NCBI RefSeq assembly: GCF_015689335.1
Contig: NZ_CP065053.1
Coordinates: 2,356,001 to 2,420,000, forward strand
Reading direction: 5' to 3'
From: Massilia antarctica
GTDB lineage: Bacteria > Pseudomonadota > Gammaproteobacteria > Burkholderiales > Burkholderiaceae_D
DNA: 64,000 nt
Below, one piece after another: positions 45,717 through 55,246 of the stretch. Under the pieces are notes generated by a model that did no database searches, was not told the DNA's origin, and saw only the letters and a list, made by a program, of their open reading frames with translations. Made by a program: the position numbers and the translations under genes. Position 1 is the first letter of the stretch, and the number at the start of each line of letters is the position of its first letter.

Positions 45717-45853
45717 TCGTTCCCGCGAGCCCCCCACCGTCGTTCCCGCGAGCCCCTGCCGTCGTTCCCGCGCAGGCGGGAACCCAAGTTCGCAGCTTCG
45801 CGTTATCTCGTCTCTGATTCACGTACTTGGGTTCCCGCCTGCGCGGGAAGTCG
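45717..45853. repeat. REP-like inverted repeat, copy 2, with tandem half-units
   Basis: Arms 45760-45789 and 45825-45853 form an inverted repeat closely related to the 41120 element (core TTCCCGCGCAGGCGGGAAC). Two extra tandem units of CGTCGTTCCCGCGAGCCCC type precede it (45717-45760). It lies between convergent gene ends, like copy 1. Confidence 0.82.
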
Positions 45854-45910
45854 TTTCTGGCAGTGCCAGGAACGACGGGGAGGTGGCGGCGGAACGACGG
45901 CTCGATGGGG

Positions 45911-47896
45911 CTAATGCAGCAACCGTTCCTCCGCCCGGTTCACCGCATCGGCCGACCCGCGCAGCACCACCACGTCGCCCACTTCCAGCTGCGTCAGCGG
46001 CGTCACGTCGAGCCGCTCTTTCCCGCGCCGCACCGTGGTCACATCCGCTCCCAGCTCGCTTAGCTCGAGCTGGTCGATGCGCTTGCCGACCGAGGCAGCA
46101 TCTTCGCGCAAGGTCACCGAATGCAGGCGCACGAACAAGTGCTCCGGATCGTCGCTGGCGTCGCCGGTGCCATGAAAATACCCGCGCAGCGACGCGTATC
46201 GCTCGTCGCGCGCACTTTGCACCCGGTGCACCACGCGCCGCAGCGGCACGCCCATCATCACCAGCGCGTGCGAGGCGAGCATCAGGCTGCCCTCCAGCGC
46301 TTCCGGCACCACTTCCGCCGCGCCGGCTTTTTTCAGCACATCGAGATCGGTATCGTCATAACTGCGCACGATCACCGGCAAGGTTGGTGCCAGTTCGTGC
46401 ACCAGGTGCAGCACCTTGATCGCCGATGGCGTGCTGGCGTACGTGATCACCAGCGCGCTGGCGCGGTAAATACCGGCCGCCACCAGGCTTTCGCGGCGCG
46501 CGGCGTCGCCGTACGACACATGCGCACCCGCCGCCTGCGCTTCCTGCACCCGTTCCGGGTCCAGGTCGAGCGCCTGGTAAGCCACTTTTTCCTCGGTCAG
46601 CAAGGTCGCCAGGGTCTGGCCGCTGCGCCCGAAGCCGGCGATGATCACGTGCTTCTGGGTTGACATGGTGCGGCTGGCGATTTGCGTGAGCTGGAGCGAC
46701 TGCATCATCCATTCGTTGGACGAGACCTTCATCACGATCTGGTCCGATTTGGCGATGATGAACGGCGCCACCAGCATCGACAGCACCATCGAGGCGAGCA
46801 CCAGCTGGATGATGAAGTCGTCGATCAGATGCGCGCCCGAGGTCAGGTTGAGCAGCACGAAGCCGAATTCGCCCGCCTGCGCCAGCGCCAGGCCGGTGCG
46901 GATCGACACGCCGTCGGACGCGCCGAACAGCTTGGCCAGCACCGCGATCAGGGCGAACTTGAGCAGCACCGGCAGCACCAGCAAGAGCAGCACCAGCCAC
47001 CAGTTCTCCAGCACCAGGCCGACATTAAGCAGCATGCCGACGGTGATGAAAAACAGCCCGAGCAGCACGTCGCGGAAGGGCTTGATGTCTTCTTCCACCT
47101 GGTGCTTGTACTGGGTTTCGGAGATCAGCATGCCGGCCACGAACGCGCCCAGGGCCAGCGACAGGCCGGCGTGCTCGGTGATCCAGGCCGCGCCCAGGGT
47201 GATGAGCAGCAGGTTGAGCATGAACAGCTCCTGCGAGCGGCGCTTGACGACGATGGTGAACCACGTGCGCATGACCTTCTGGCCGATGAACAGCAGCAGC
47301 ACCAGCACGATCACCGCTTTCAGGCCGGCCCAGGCCAGGGTTTCGGCCAGTTCCTCGGGCGGCTTGCCGAGCGAGGGAATGAGGATCAGCAGCGGCACCA
47401 CGGCCAGATCCTGGAACAGCAGGATGCCGATGATCTTGCGGCCATGCTGGCTTTCGAGTTCGAGCCGCTCGGTGAGCATCTTGACCACGATCGCGGTCGA
47501 CGACATGGCCAGCGCGCCGCCCAGCGCGAACGCCGCCTGCCAGGTGATTTTCAGCGATGCCGGCAACTGGGTCGAGAGCAGCCACCCGAACAGCATGGTG
47601 GCCACGATGGTCAGCACCACCTGGGCCATGCCAAGGCCGAACACGATGCGCCGCATCGCCATCAGCTGCGACAGGGAGAATTCCAGCCCGATCGAAAACA
47701 TCAGGAAAACAACGCCGAATTCGGCCAGGGTTTCGGTGGTCTTGCTGTTTTCGGCCAGGCCCAGGGCGTGCGGGCCAATCAGGATGCCGACGGCCAGGTA
47801 GCCGAGCATCGGTGGCAGGTGCATCATGCGGAAAGCGACCACGCCCAGTACGGCGCTGCCCAACAGAAGGAGGGTGAGTTCTAGTCCTGAAAACAT
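45911..47896 (-). CDS. Kef-type monovalent cation:proton antiporter
   Basis: A 661-residue CPA2 transporter from ATG 47896 (MFSGLELTLLLLG). About 12-13 membrane helices lie within residues 1-385. An RCK_N nucleotide-binding domain follows near 415-530 (HVIIAGFGRSGQTLATLL, then VTYASTP), and a TrkA_C domain occupies the last ~80 residues. The layout is that of KefB/KefC or YbaL, which export K+ against H+. The frame is open another 1.1 kb upstream, but that is shadow of kdsD. It is divergent from kdsD. Confidence 0.9.
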   Translation of the reverse strand: MFSGLELTLLLLGSAVLGVVAFRMMHLPPMLGYLAVGILIGPHALGLAENSKTTETLAEFGVVFLMFSIGLEFSLSQLMAMRRIVFGLGMAQVVLTIVATMLFGWLLSTQLPASLKITWQAAFALGGALAMSSTAIVVKMLTERLELESQHGRKIIGILLFQDLAVVPLLILIPSLGKPPEELAETLAWAGLKAVIVLVLLLFIGQKVMRTWFTIVVKRRSQELFMLNLLLITLGAAWITEHAGLSLALGAFVAGMLISETQYKHQVEEDIKPFRDVLLGLFFITVGMLLNVGLVLENWWLVLLLLVLPVLLKFALIAVLAKLFGASDGVSIRTGLALAQAGEFGFVLLNLTSGAHLIDDFIIQLVLASMVLSMLVAPFIIAKSDQIVMKVSSNEWMMQSLQLTQIASRTMSTQKHVIIAGFGRSGQTLATLLTEEKVAYQALDLDPERVQEAQAAGAHVSYGDAARRESLVAAGIYRASALVITYASTPSAIKVLHLVHELAPTLPVIVRSYDDTDLDVLKKAGAAEVVPEALEGSLMLASHALVMMGVPLRRVVHRVQSARDERYASLRGYFHGTGDASDDPEHLFVRLHSVTLREDAASVGKRIDQLELSELGADVTTVRRGKERLDVTPLTQLEVGDVVVLRGSADAVNRAEERLLH

Positions 47897-48001
47897 GCGT
47901 TGCCGTGTAATGGAGTGGTAAGGCCGGGCGAAAACACGGGGTAAAGACGATTTCTGCGTCTGGCAAGTTTTTTGCTTTCGCAATTCGTTTATACTTCTGC
48001 C

Positions 48002-49024
48002 ATGAGTGTAACCCATGAAAAAACAATGCTGAAAGCTTTTGACAAAAACCTCACGCAACGCGCCATGCAACTGGCCCGCGAGACGCTGGAAATCGAAGCG
48101 GACGCCATCCGCGCCCTGCACGCGCGCCTGGTGACCGACGACAGCGTCGGCCAGGCCGTGGGCCTGTTGATGGAATGCGGCGGGCGGGTGGTTGTCTCCG
48201 GCATGGGCAAGTCGGGCCATATCGCGCGCAAGATCGCCGCCACCCTGGCCTCGACCGGCACCCCGGCCATGTTCGTCCACCCGGGCGAAGCGGCCCACGG
48301 CGACCTTGGCATGGTCACCGCGCAGGATGCCTTCATCGCCATCTCGAACTCCGGCGAGACGGCCGAACTGATGGCGATCCTGCCGATCATCAAGCGCATG
48401 GGCGCGCCGCTGATCGCCATGACCGGCAACCCGCAATCTAGCCTGGCGCTGCTGGCCGACGTGCACCTTGACGTTTCCGTGGCCAAGGAAGCCTGCCCGC
48501 TCAACCTGGCGCCAACCGCCAGCACTACCGTCACCCTGGCCCTGGGCGACGCGCTGGCCGTGGCCCTGCTCGACGCGCACGGCTTCAAGGAAGAAGACTT
48601 CGCCCGCTCGCATCCGGGCGGCGCGCTGGGCCGGCGCCTGCTGACCCACGTGCGCGATGTCATGCGCAGCGGCGACGCGGTGCCGAAGGTGACGGCTGAC
48701 GTGTCGCTGTCGGCGGCCCTGCTCGAAATCACCCAGAAGGGCATGGGCATGACCGCCATCGTCGACGAGGCGCAGCGCCCGGTCGGCGTATTTACCGACG
48801 GCGACCTGCGCCGCCTCATCGAGCGCGTGCAGGACTTCACGAAGATCGCGATCCGCGACGTGATGCACGCCGATCCGCGCCGCGTCGGCCCCGACCAGCT
48901 GGCGGTCGATGCGGTGGCCATCATGGAAGAATTCCGCATCAACCAGATGCTGGTGGTCGATACCGACGGCAAACTGGTGGGCGCCCTGCATATCCATGAC
49001 CTGACCCGCGCGAAGGTGATCTGA
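48002..49024 (+). CDS. kdsD: Arabinose-5-phosphate isomerase
   Basis: Converts ribulose-5-phosphate to arabinose-5-phosphate, the first step of Kdo synthesis for lipopolysaccharide. The 340 residues have a SIS domain (residues about 50-190; VVVSGMGKSGHIARKIAATL, SNSGET, SHPGGALGRRLL) and two CBS domains (about 220-340). ATG 48002 has TATACT ending six bases before it and no ribosome site; ATG 48026 is an alternative start. The stop overlaps kdsC by one base. Confidence 0.95.
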   Translation: MSVTHEKTMLKAFDKNLTQRAMQLARETLEIEADAIRALHARLVTDDSVGQAVGLLMECGGRVVVSGMGKSGHIARKIAATLASTGTPAMFVHPGEAAHGDLGMVTAQDAFIAISNSGETAELMAILPIIKRMGAPLIAMTGNPQSSLALLADVHLDVSVAKEACPLNLAPTASTTVTLALGDALAVALLDAHGFKEEDFARSHPGGALGRRLLTHVRDVMRSGDAVPKVTADVSLSAALLEITQKGMGMTAIVDEAQRPVGVFTDGDLRRLIERVQDFTKIAIRDVMHADPRRVGPDQLAVDAVAIMEEFRINQMLVVDTDGKLVGALHIHDLTRAKVI

Positions 49025-49578
49025 TGACGCAGCCTGACGTTAGCTCTCCCTACCAGCTCGACCACCTGCGCCGCGCCGCCGCCGTCAAGGTCATGATTTT
49101 CGACGTCGACGGCGTGCTCACCGACGGCAGCCTGACCTACGGCCCCGATGGCGAAGCGACCAAGACCTTCAATGTGCTCGACGGCCTGGGCATCCAGCTG
49201 CTGCAAAAAAGCGGCGTGGCCACCGCCATCATCAGCGCGCGCCAGTCGCCGATCGTGGTGCGGCGCGCGGCCGATTTGGGCATCATGCATGTCCACCAAG
49301 GCATCCACGACAAACGCATCGCCTTCGCCAAGTTGCTCGAAGCGACCGGCGTCACGGCCGCGCAGTGCGGCTACATCGGCGATGACGTGATCGACCTGCC
49401 GCTGCTGCTGCAGGTCGGCTTTGCCGTCACCGTGCCAACCGGCCACCCGGAAGTGCAATACCGCGCCCATTACGTCACCAAGGCCGGCGGCGGGCGCGGC
49501 GCCGTGCGCGAAGTGTGCGACATGGTCATGCGCGCGCAGGGCAGCTACGAGGCGGCCCTGGCGCCGTACTTCGCCTGA
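49024..49578 (+). CDS. kdsC: 3-deoxy-D-manno-octulosonate 8-phosphate phosphatase
   Basis: HAD-family phosphatase that releases free Kdo from Kdo-8-phosphate, 184 residues. The nucleophile motif is FDVDGVLTDG (residues 26-35), motif II has SAR near 72, and motif IV is YIGDDVIDLP near 118-127. It starts on the last base of the kdsD stop codon, and its stop is 21 bp before lptC, part of the conserved LPS cluster. Confidence 0.97.
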   Translation: MTQPDVSSPYQLDHLRRAAAVKVMIFDVDGVLTDGSLTYGPDGEATKTFNVLDGLGIQLLQKSGVATAIISARQSPIVVRRAADLGIMHVHQGIHDKRIAFAKLLEATGVTAAQCGYIGDDVIDLPLLLQVGFAVTVPTGHPEVQYRAHYVTKAGGGRGAVREVCDMVMRAQGSYEAALAPYFA

Positions 49579-49599
49579 TGCAAACGACAAGGGACCACC

Positions 49600-50223
49600 A
49601 TGCATAAGCGCACCGCACACCGCTGGCGCCTGACCGCGATCATGGTGGTCGGGACCTTCTTCGCCTTCGGCACCTTCTGGCTGGTCCAGCTGGCGCAAAA
49701 CGGCGACACCTCGGTCGATCCGAACAGCTTCAAGAACGAACCAGACTACATCGTCGAGCAGTTCAGCTTCGTGCGCATGACACCAGAGGGCAAGCCGCGC
49801 TACCTGGTCTCCGGCGCCAAGCTCACCCACCGCCCGGTCGACGATACCTCGGACGTGGAACTGCCGGTGCTGCAGGGCGTCGCGCCCGGCCAACCGATTA
49901 CCACCATCACCTCGCAGCGCGCGCGCATCCGCCACGCCCAGAACCAGGCGGACTTGATCGGCGATGTCAACGTGGTGCGGCCTGAGTCGCCCGGCAACCG
50001 CGCCATGCGGCTCAAGACCGAAGCGCTGACCGTTTTTACCGACGAAGACCGCATGACGTCCGACCAGCCGGTCCAGGTCACCCTGGGCACCGCCACCATC
50101 ACCGGGACCGGCATGGAGGCGAACAACGCGACGCGCGAGCTCAGGTTCGCCAGCCGCGGGCAGATCGTCTATCCACCGAAAGCGGCGCGCGCAGCGCCAC
50201 CCATCACAGGTAAACCACAATGA
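49600..50223 (+). CDS. lptC: LPS export protein LptC
   Basis: Inner-membrane bitopic component of the Lpt bridge that receives lipopolysaccharide from LptB2FG and passes it to LptA. The 207 residues have one N-terminal helix (LTAIMVVGTFFAFGTFWLVQ) and a periplasmic jellyroll (DYIVEQFSFVRMTPEGKPRY onward). The end overlaps the lptA start by four bases (ATGA). Confidence 0.92.
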   Translation: MHKRTAHRWRLTAIMVVGTFFAFGTFWLVQLAQNGDTSVDPNSFKNEPDYIVEQFSFVRMTPEGKPRYLVSGAKLTHRPVDDTSDVELPVLQGVAPGQPITTITSQRARIRHAQNQADLIGDVNVVRPESPGNRAMRLKTEALTVFTDEDRMTSDQPVQVTLGTATITGTGMEANNATRELRFASRGQIVYPPKAARAAPPITGKPQ

Positions 50224-50828
50224 AAAAATTCCTAGCCTTCGCCCTGCTCGGACTGGCCGCGGCAACCGCGTCCGCCGAAAAGGCCGATGCCGCCAAGCAG
50301 GCGGTGATCGGTTACGATTCCCTTGAAACCAATGAAGTGACCCAGGTGACCATATTCACCGGGAACGTGGTCGTCACCAAGGGCACCCTGATCCTGAAGT
50401 CCGACCGTGCCGTCGTCAAGAATACGCCCGAAGGCGATATGTTCGTGACACTGACCGCCAACCCGGGCAAGGCCGCCACCTTCCGCCAGAAACGCGACGG
50501 TGGTCCGGACCTGTGGATCGAAGGCCAGGCCCAGCGCATCGAATACGATGAACGCAACGACTTGATGAAGCTGTTCTCGGGCGCCAGGATCCGCCAGCTG
50601 GAAGGCGACAAGCCAACCAACGAAATCGAGAGCGAATTCATTTCCTACGACAGCCGCAAGGAAGTGTTCGTCGCGCGTAACGATGCAAGCGGCACAAACA
50701 AGCCAGGCCAGGGCCGCGGCACCATGGTCATCGCTCCGCGCAAGCCGCGCGCAGCGCCGGCCACGCCGCCGGGAACTCCCGCACCGACACCGGCACCGGC
50801 GAGCACGCCAGCGGCGGAAAACCCATGA
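50220..50828 (+). CDS. lptA: LPS transport periplasmic protein LptA
   Basis: Periplasmic jellyroll protein that polymerises into the LPS bridge. The 202 residues have signal peptide [19 protein letters not shown] and an OstA-like domain ([20 protein letters not shown] onward). The C-terminal Pro/Ala-rich tail (residues 170-202) is longer than in E. coli. It overlaps both neighbours by four bases. Confidence 0.94.
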   Translation: MKKFLAFALLGLAAATASAEKADAAKQAVIGYDSLETNEVTQVTIFTGNVVVTKGTLILKSDRAVVKNTPEGDMFVTLTANPGKAATFRQKRDGGPDLWIEGQAQRIEYDERNDLMKLFSGARIRQLEGDKPTNEIESEFISYDSRKEVFVARNDASGTNKPGQGRGTMVIAPRKPRAAPATPPGTPAPTPAPASTPAAENP

Positions 50829-51583
50829 TGGAACCGAAGAATTGCGGTAGCACCTTGATCGTGCGCGGCCTGCAGAAAAGCTATGGCAAGCGCCTGGTGG
50901 TGCGCGACGTGTCGCTGCAGGTCGACTGCGGCGAAGTGGTCGGCCTGCTCGGTCCCAACGGCGCCGGCAAGACCACCTCGTTCTACATGATCGTCGGGCT
51001 GGTGCCGTCGGACGCGGGCACGATCGACATCAGCGGGGTCGATATTTCGAGCCTGCCGATTCACCGCCGCGCCACGCTCGGCCTGTCGTACCTGCCGCAG
51101 GAAGCGTCGGTGTTCCGCAAGCTGACGGTGGAAGAAAACATCCGCGCCGTGCTGGAACTGCAAAAGGTCGACGGCAAGCCGCTCACCAAGGCCCAGATCA
51201 ACGACCGTCTGGACACCCTGCTGGCCGACCTGCAAATTGAAAAGCTGCGCGAAAACCAGGCCATGTCGCTGTCGGGCGGCGAGCGGCGCCGGGTCGAGAT
51301 CGCGCGCGCGCTGGCGACCAATCCGCGCTTCGTGCTGCTCGACGAACCGTTCGCCGGGGTCGATCCGATCGCCGTCATCGAGATCCAGCGCATCGTGCGC
51401 TTCCTCAAGCAGCGCGGCATCGGCGTGCTGATCACCGACCACAACGTGCGCGAAACCTTGGGCATCTGCGACCGCGCTTACATCATCAACCAGGGAGCGG
51501 TGCTCGCCTCCGGCCGACCCGACGACATCATCGCCGATGAATCCGTGCGCCGGGTCTACCTGGGCGAACACTTCCGGATGTAG
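50825..51583 (+). CDS. lptB: LPS export ABC transporter ATP-binding protein LptB
   Basis: ATPase that drives lipopolysaccharide extraction from the inner membrane with LptF and LptG (not in this window). The 252 residues show Walker [11 protein letters not shown]-loop [17 protein letters not shown], signature [15 protein letters not shown] and Walker [13 protein letters not shown]. It overlaps lptA by four bases, and the rpoN start follows two bases after its stop. Confidence 0.97.
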   Translation: MMEPKNCGSTLIVRGLQKSYGKRLVVRDVSLQVDCGEVVGLLGPNGAGKTTSFYMIVGLVPSDAGTIDISGVDISSLPIHRRATLGLSYLPQEASVFRKLTVEENIRAVLELQKVDGKPLTKAQINDRLDTLLADLQIEKLRENQAMSLSGGERRRVEIARALATNPRFVLLDEPFAGVDPIAVIEIQRIVRFLKQRGIGVLITDHNVRETLGICDRAYIINQGAVLASGRPDDIIADESVRRVYLGEHFRM

Positions 51584-51585
51584 GC

Positions 51586-53033
51586 ATGAAACAGTCACTT
51601 CAACTACGCACCTCCCAGCACCTCGCCCTCACGCCGCAGTTGCAGCAGTCGATCCGGCTGCTGCAGTTGTCGACCCTGGAACTGCACCAGGAACTGGAAC
51701 AGCTGTTAAGCGACAATCCCCTGCTCGAACGGCTGGACGACCCGCTCGATCATTCGGTGCGCCTGCTCGGCGATGGCGCCATCAGCAGCACCTCGACGCC
51801 GACCGAAGCGGCGCCCGAGCCGGGGGCGCAGGACGCGCCCGCGCCGGCCGAAGGCGAAGGCTTCGAAGGCGGCGAGGCGGACAGCCCGGCCAGCAGCAGC
51901 GACAACGATGGCGAATGGGGCGACCTCGGTCGCGCCAAGACGTCCGACGACGAGGATTCGCGCCCGCAGCTGGAAGCGTCCGCCACCACCTTGCGCGAGC
52001 ACCTGATGGAGCAGATGCGCGTGACCGTGCTGGAAGCGCGCGACCGCGCGCTGGTCGAACTGATCGTCGACGCCATCGACGACAACGGCTACCTGACCGA
52101 AACCCTGGAAGAAATCCACGAGCGCATGCCGCCCGAGCTGGAAATCGACATTGACGAATTGCGCACCGCGCTGGCGCTGCTGCAAAGTTTCGACCCGGTT
52201 GGCGTGGGTGCGCGCAATGCGTCCGAATGCCTGGCGCTGCAGATCCGGCGCATGCCTTGCGTGGCGCTGGTGACGCGGCGCATGGCGCTGACGATTGTCG
52301 AGAACCACCTGACCTGGTTCGCCCAGCGCGAATTCAACAAGCTGAAAAAGGCGCTCGACTGCGACGATGAAGATTTGCGCGAGGCGCAGACCGTGATCCG
52401 CCAGTGCAATCCGCATCCGGGCGCGGAGTTCGCGTCCGACGTGTCGGACTACGTGGTGCCGGACGTGATCGTGCGCAAGGCGAAAAACGGCTGGTCGGTG
52501 ATGCTCAATAACGATGTCATGCCGCGCTGCTCAAGCAGGGCAAGGGCGAAGGGCAGATGGGCGCGCAGCTGCAGGAAGCGAAGTGGCTGATCAAGAACAT
52601 GCGCCAGCGCTTCGATACCATCTTGCGGGTGGCCGAAGCGATCGTCGAACGCCAGCGCAATTTCTTCTCGCACGGCGCGGTGGCGATGCGCCCGCTGGTA
52701 CTGCGCGAAATCGCCGACACGCTCGGCCTGCACGAAAGTACGATCTCGCGCGTGACCACGCAAAAGTACATGATGACGCCGCACGGCATGTTCGAGCTGA
52801 AGTATTTTTTCGGCAGCCACGTGGCCACCGAAGCGGGCGGCGAAGCGTCGTCGACGGCGATCCGCGCGCTGATCGTGCAGCTGACCAGCGCCGAAGACCC
52901 CAAGAGCCCTCTGTCGGACAGCAAGATCGCCGACATCCTCGGCGAGCAGGGCATGGTGATCGCGCGCCGCACGGTCGCCAAGTACCGCGAAGCGCTCAAG
53001 ATTCCGCCGGTCGCCCTGCGCAAGTGCCTGTAA
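51586..53033 (+). pseudogene. rpoN: RNA polymerase sigma-54 factor, reading frame broken
   Basis: Sigma-54 for nitrogen, motility and other enhancer-dependent genes. Region I (MKQSLQLRTSQHLALTPQLQ), acidic region II and much of the core-binding domain are intact in frame 51586-52590. At DVMPR (52519-52527, ATGCCGCGC) the frame fails. The rest continues one frame over from 52521 as [20 protein letters not shown] and runs to 53033, with the sigma-54 HTH ([14 protein letters not shown]) and the RpoN box ([10 protein letters not shown]). About nine residues expected between MPR and AALL (an LRVN..Y segment) are missing. This fits a 28-base deletion between two ATGCCGCGC copies. It is either a real null allele or an assembly error; it sits in the normal lptB-rpoN-hpf place. 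Confidence 0.9.
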
Positions 53034-53052
53034 GGCCAGTTGCGCGCGGCGC

Positions 53053-54393
53053 CTAGAAAAATTCCGGGTGCTCGCGCAGCAACTGCTGTTCGTACTGGTT
53101 CACCGCCTTGAACAGGGCCAGTCCGGGCGCCATGCGCCGTCCCGCGTCCCAGCTGCGCCAGGCGCGCGGCATGTCGTAGTTCTGGTGCAGCGCGTCGCCC
53201 ATATCCTTGTAGGCTCCGGCCAGCGCCGGATTGGCGCGCAGCACGCTGGCGTACAGCGGGAGCGCGCCGCGCACGTCGCCCAGCCTGGCGCGCCAATTGG
53301 CTTCGAACAGCATCAGCATGTGCTGTTTTTGCGTGGTGAGCTTGCGCAGTTCCTGCAGTCTGGCGACCGCCGCCTCCATCTCCGCCTTGCCCTTGGGCCG
53401 CATCGCCGCCGCAAACGCGCGCACTTGCGGGTCGGCGTTGAGCAGCACCTTCTGTTCCGGCGTCGGCGTTTTCATCGGTTCGCCGCTGACAAACGACCAT
53501 TCGGACATGCCGAGCATGGCGTCCAAAGCGCGCTTGTCGGCGAACGCTTGCGCGATCCCGGTCTCGAACGCCTGCCTGCTTGCCGCTGCGGGCGGCGCCG
53601 CATTCGCCTGTGCCTTGTCGAGCAGCTGATCGAGTTCGTTCGCCGCTGCCGCGCGCGGCTGGTACGGCTTGAGGTCGTAGCTGGCCGGGGCGCTTTCCTT
53701 GAGCGCGCTGATCGTATAGGTGCGCGCCTGGCTGTTGCCGATCTGCTTGTGGTACATGACGAAACCGGCCGGCACGCGCTTTTCGCTTGCGAGGCGCGCC
53801 AGCACCAGCGGATGGCCGCCGAAACGGTAGCGCATCATGCGCTCGAACATGGCCGCGTCGGCGGCGCTGACCTTGGTGCCGCCGGCGGGGATGTGGGCCA
53901 GTGGATTGCCGTCGACCGCCAGCACGGTGGCGCCGGCCTCGGTCGATTCGGACAGCTTGCGCGCCGCCGAGGCGACCGATAACTGATGCTCGTCGAAGAC
54001 CGGGTCGAAGGCCGGCAGGTCGACCTTGGCCACGCTCAGCGACTTGTTCAGCACCGACCGGTTCTTCAGTTCCTGCACGCGAAAACCGACTTCGTCGAAC
54101 AGCGAGTAGTCGACATAACGCCGGCTGGCCAGGTCGATCTGGTAGCGGCGCCGGGTCGCCAGGTCGTAGACCGTCGATTCGCTCGCGCTGCTCACCGACA
54201 GATAGCGTTCGCCCAGTACCACCTTGTACTGCCTGACTTCGTCCGGCGGCGGGTTGTCGCCGTGCGCGGCGACCTTGTATTTGGTGGCGACGCTCAGGTC
54301 GAAACTGAGGGCGGCGAAGGCCGGGGCGCTGGCGCACAGGGCGCCGGCCAGCACCAGGCGCGGCAGGGAGAGAAGGGCGAATCGCTTGAACAT
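53053..54393 (-). CDS. Exported protein of unknown function with C-terminal TPR-like helices
   Basis: A 446-residue protein with a signal peptide ending near APAFAA. The middle is unrecognised. The last 90 residues read like two tetratricopeptide-type helices (LYASVLRANPALAGAYKDMG, then DALHQNYDMPRAWRSWDAGR). It lies on the minus strand between rpoN and hpf, interrupting the otherwise conserved rpoN-hpf pair. It converges with rpoN, with a 19-bp gap. Function unknown. Confidence 0.7.
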   Translation of the reverse strand: MFKRFALLSLPRLVLAGALCASAPAFAALSFDLSVATKYKVAAHGDNPPPDEVRQYKVVLGERYLSVSSASESTVYDLATRRRYQIDLASRRYVDYSLFDEVGFRVQELKNRSVLNKSLSVAKVDLPAFDPVFDEHQLSVASAARKLSESTEAGATVLAVDGNPLAHIPAGGTKVSAADAAMFERMMRYRFGGHPLVLARLASEKRVPAGFVMYHKQIGNSQARTYTISALKESAPASYDLKPYQPRAAAANELDQLLDKAQANAAPPAAASRQAFETGIAQAFADKRALDAMLGMSEWSFVSGEPMKTPTPEQKVLLNADPQVRAFAAAMRPKGKAEMEAAVARLQELRKLTTQKQHMLMLFEANWRARLGDVRGALPLYASVLRANPALAGAYKDMGDALHQNYDMPRAWRSWDAGRRMAPGLALFKAVNQYEQQLLREHPEFF

Positions 54394-54782
54394 ATCGGCA
54401 TGGGGAAATTGGCGGGGGGAAGCGATTGTAGGGGAAGTCCCTTGTCTTATATAGATTGGTCTACCTGCCTGCTACTTTTCGATCCCGCCGGTATTGCGAG
54501 GATATACCGCAGAGAATATATCGGCTATTTCCCCTTGATTCCTGGCGTCTTTGTGCTTACCTTGTGCTATGCCGAATAACTGATACACTTGGTTCTACAC
54601 GAGAGAAAGTTGCTCGGGTACAAAAAATGAAGGAGTTGAAACCATTAAACCCATTAATCGATTGGCAATTTTCGGACGGTGCAGGTTCCGATCGTCCGTG
54701 CGGTAATAACGCTGTTCCTCTGCGCTGCCATGCGTAAGAACCGATAGTAACAAGAAGTGCCATTATCATTAGGAGTGTGTGT
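54394..54782. other. Intergenic region upstream of hpf with possible small ORF
   Basis: About 390 bp, relatively AT-rich. It contains an open frame at 54627-54737 on the plus strand (36 codons, MKELKPLNPLIDWQF...) whose coding status is uncertain, though AGGAG-like GAAGGAG overlaps its own start. It must also hold the hpf promoter; no confident -35/-10 or -24/-12 pair was found. Confidence 0.4.
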
Positions 54783-55148
54783 ATGAATCTCACAATCAGT
54801 GGACATCATCTTGAAGTAACGCCAGCCATCCGTGAATACGTACAGAGCAAGCTTGAGCGCGTAAGGCGCCATTTCGATCAAGTGATCGATATCGCAGTCA
54901 TCCTCACCGTCGACAATCTGACGGAAAAAGAAAAACGTCAAAAGGCCGAGATCAACCTGCGCCTGTCGGGCAAAACCGTGTATGTGGAAAGCCTGTCGCA
55001 CGATCTCTACGCCGCCATCGATACCCTGATCGACAAACTGGATCGTCAGGTCATGAAGTACAAAAACAAGGTCCAGGACCACAATCACCAGGCCATCAAG
55101 CACCTGCCTGAAGAGATGCCTGAAGAAGAGACGCCGTCGGCCGCATAA
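54783..55148 (+). CDS. hpf: Ribosome hibernation promoting factor
   Basis: A 121-residue protein that binds the 30S decoding site and promotes inactive ribosome dimers in stationary phase. It begins [20 protein letters not shown] and follows the short-HPF/YfiA fold to about residue 95, with an acidic tail ([12 protein letters not shown]). ATG 54783 is chosen because AGGAG (54771-54775) lies seven bases upstream; GTG 54777 is too close. A terminator follows. Confidence 0.95.
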   Translation: MNLTISGHHLEVTPAIREYVQSKLERVRRHFDQVIDIAVILTVDNLTEKEKRQKAEINLRLSGKTVYVESLSHDLYAAIDTLIDKLDRQVMKYKNKVQDHNHQAIKHLPEEMPEEETPSAA

Positions 55149-55170
55149 GCAGGCCCCGTCCCTTTCGCCA

Positions 55171-55196
55171 AAGGGCGCCCGCGTGGCGCCCTTTTT
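55171..55196 (+). terminator. Intrinsic terminator after hpf
   Basis: AAGGGCGCC (55171-55179) pairs with GGCGCCCTT (55185-55193) around a five-base loop, followed by T residues. Confidence 0.9.
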
Positions 55197-55246
55197 GCAT
55201 CCATGCGCGATAAAATAGCGCTCTTTTCCTCTTCCATCAGCCAGCC

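Noticed and set aside
47897..48997. N-terminal extension of the Kef-type gene
   Set aside because: The frame stays open only because it lies opposite kdsD; transporter homology begins at MFSGLELT (ATG 47896).
47989..50265. A 758-codon minus-strand open frame
   Set aside because: It is antisense to kdsD, kdsC and lptC, all of which are certain.
54640..54700. Sigma-54 promoter suggested by TTGGCA upstream of hpf
   Set aside because: The GG and GC elements are not at the required 10-base distance.
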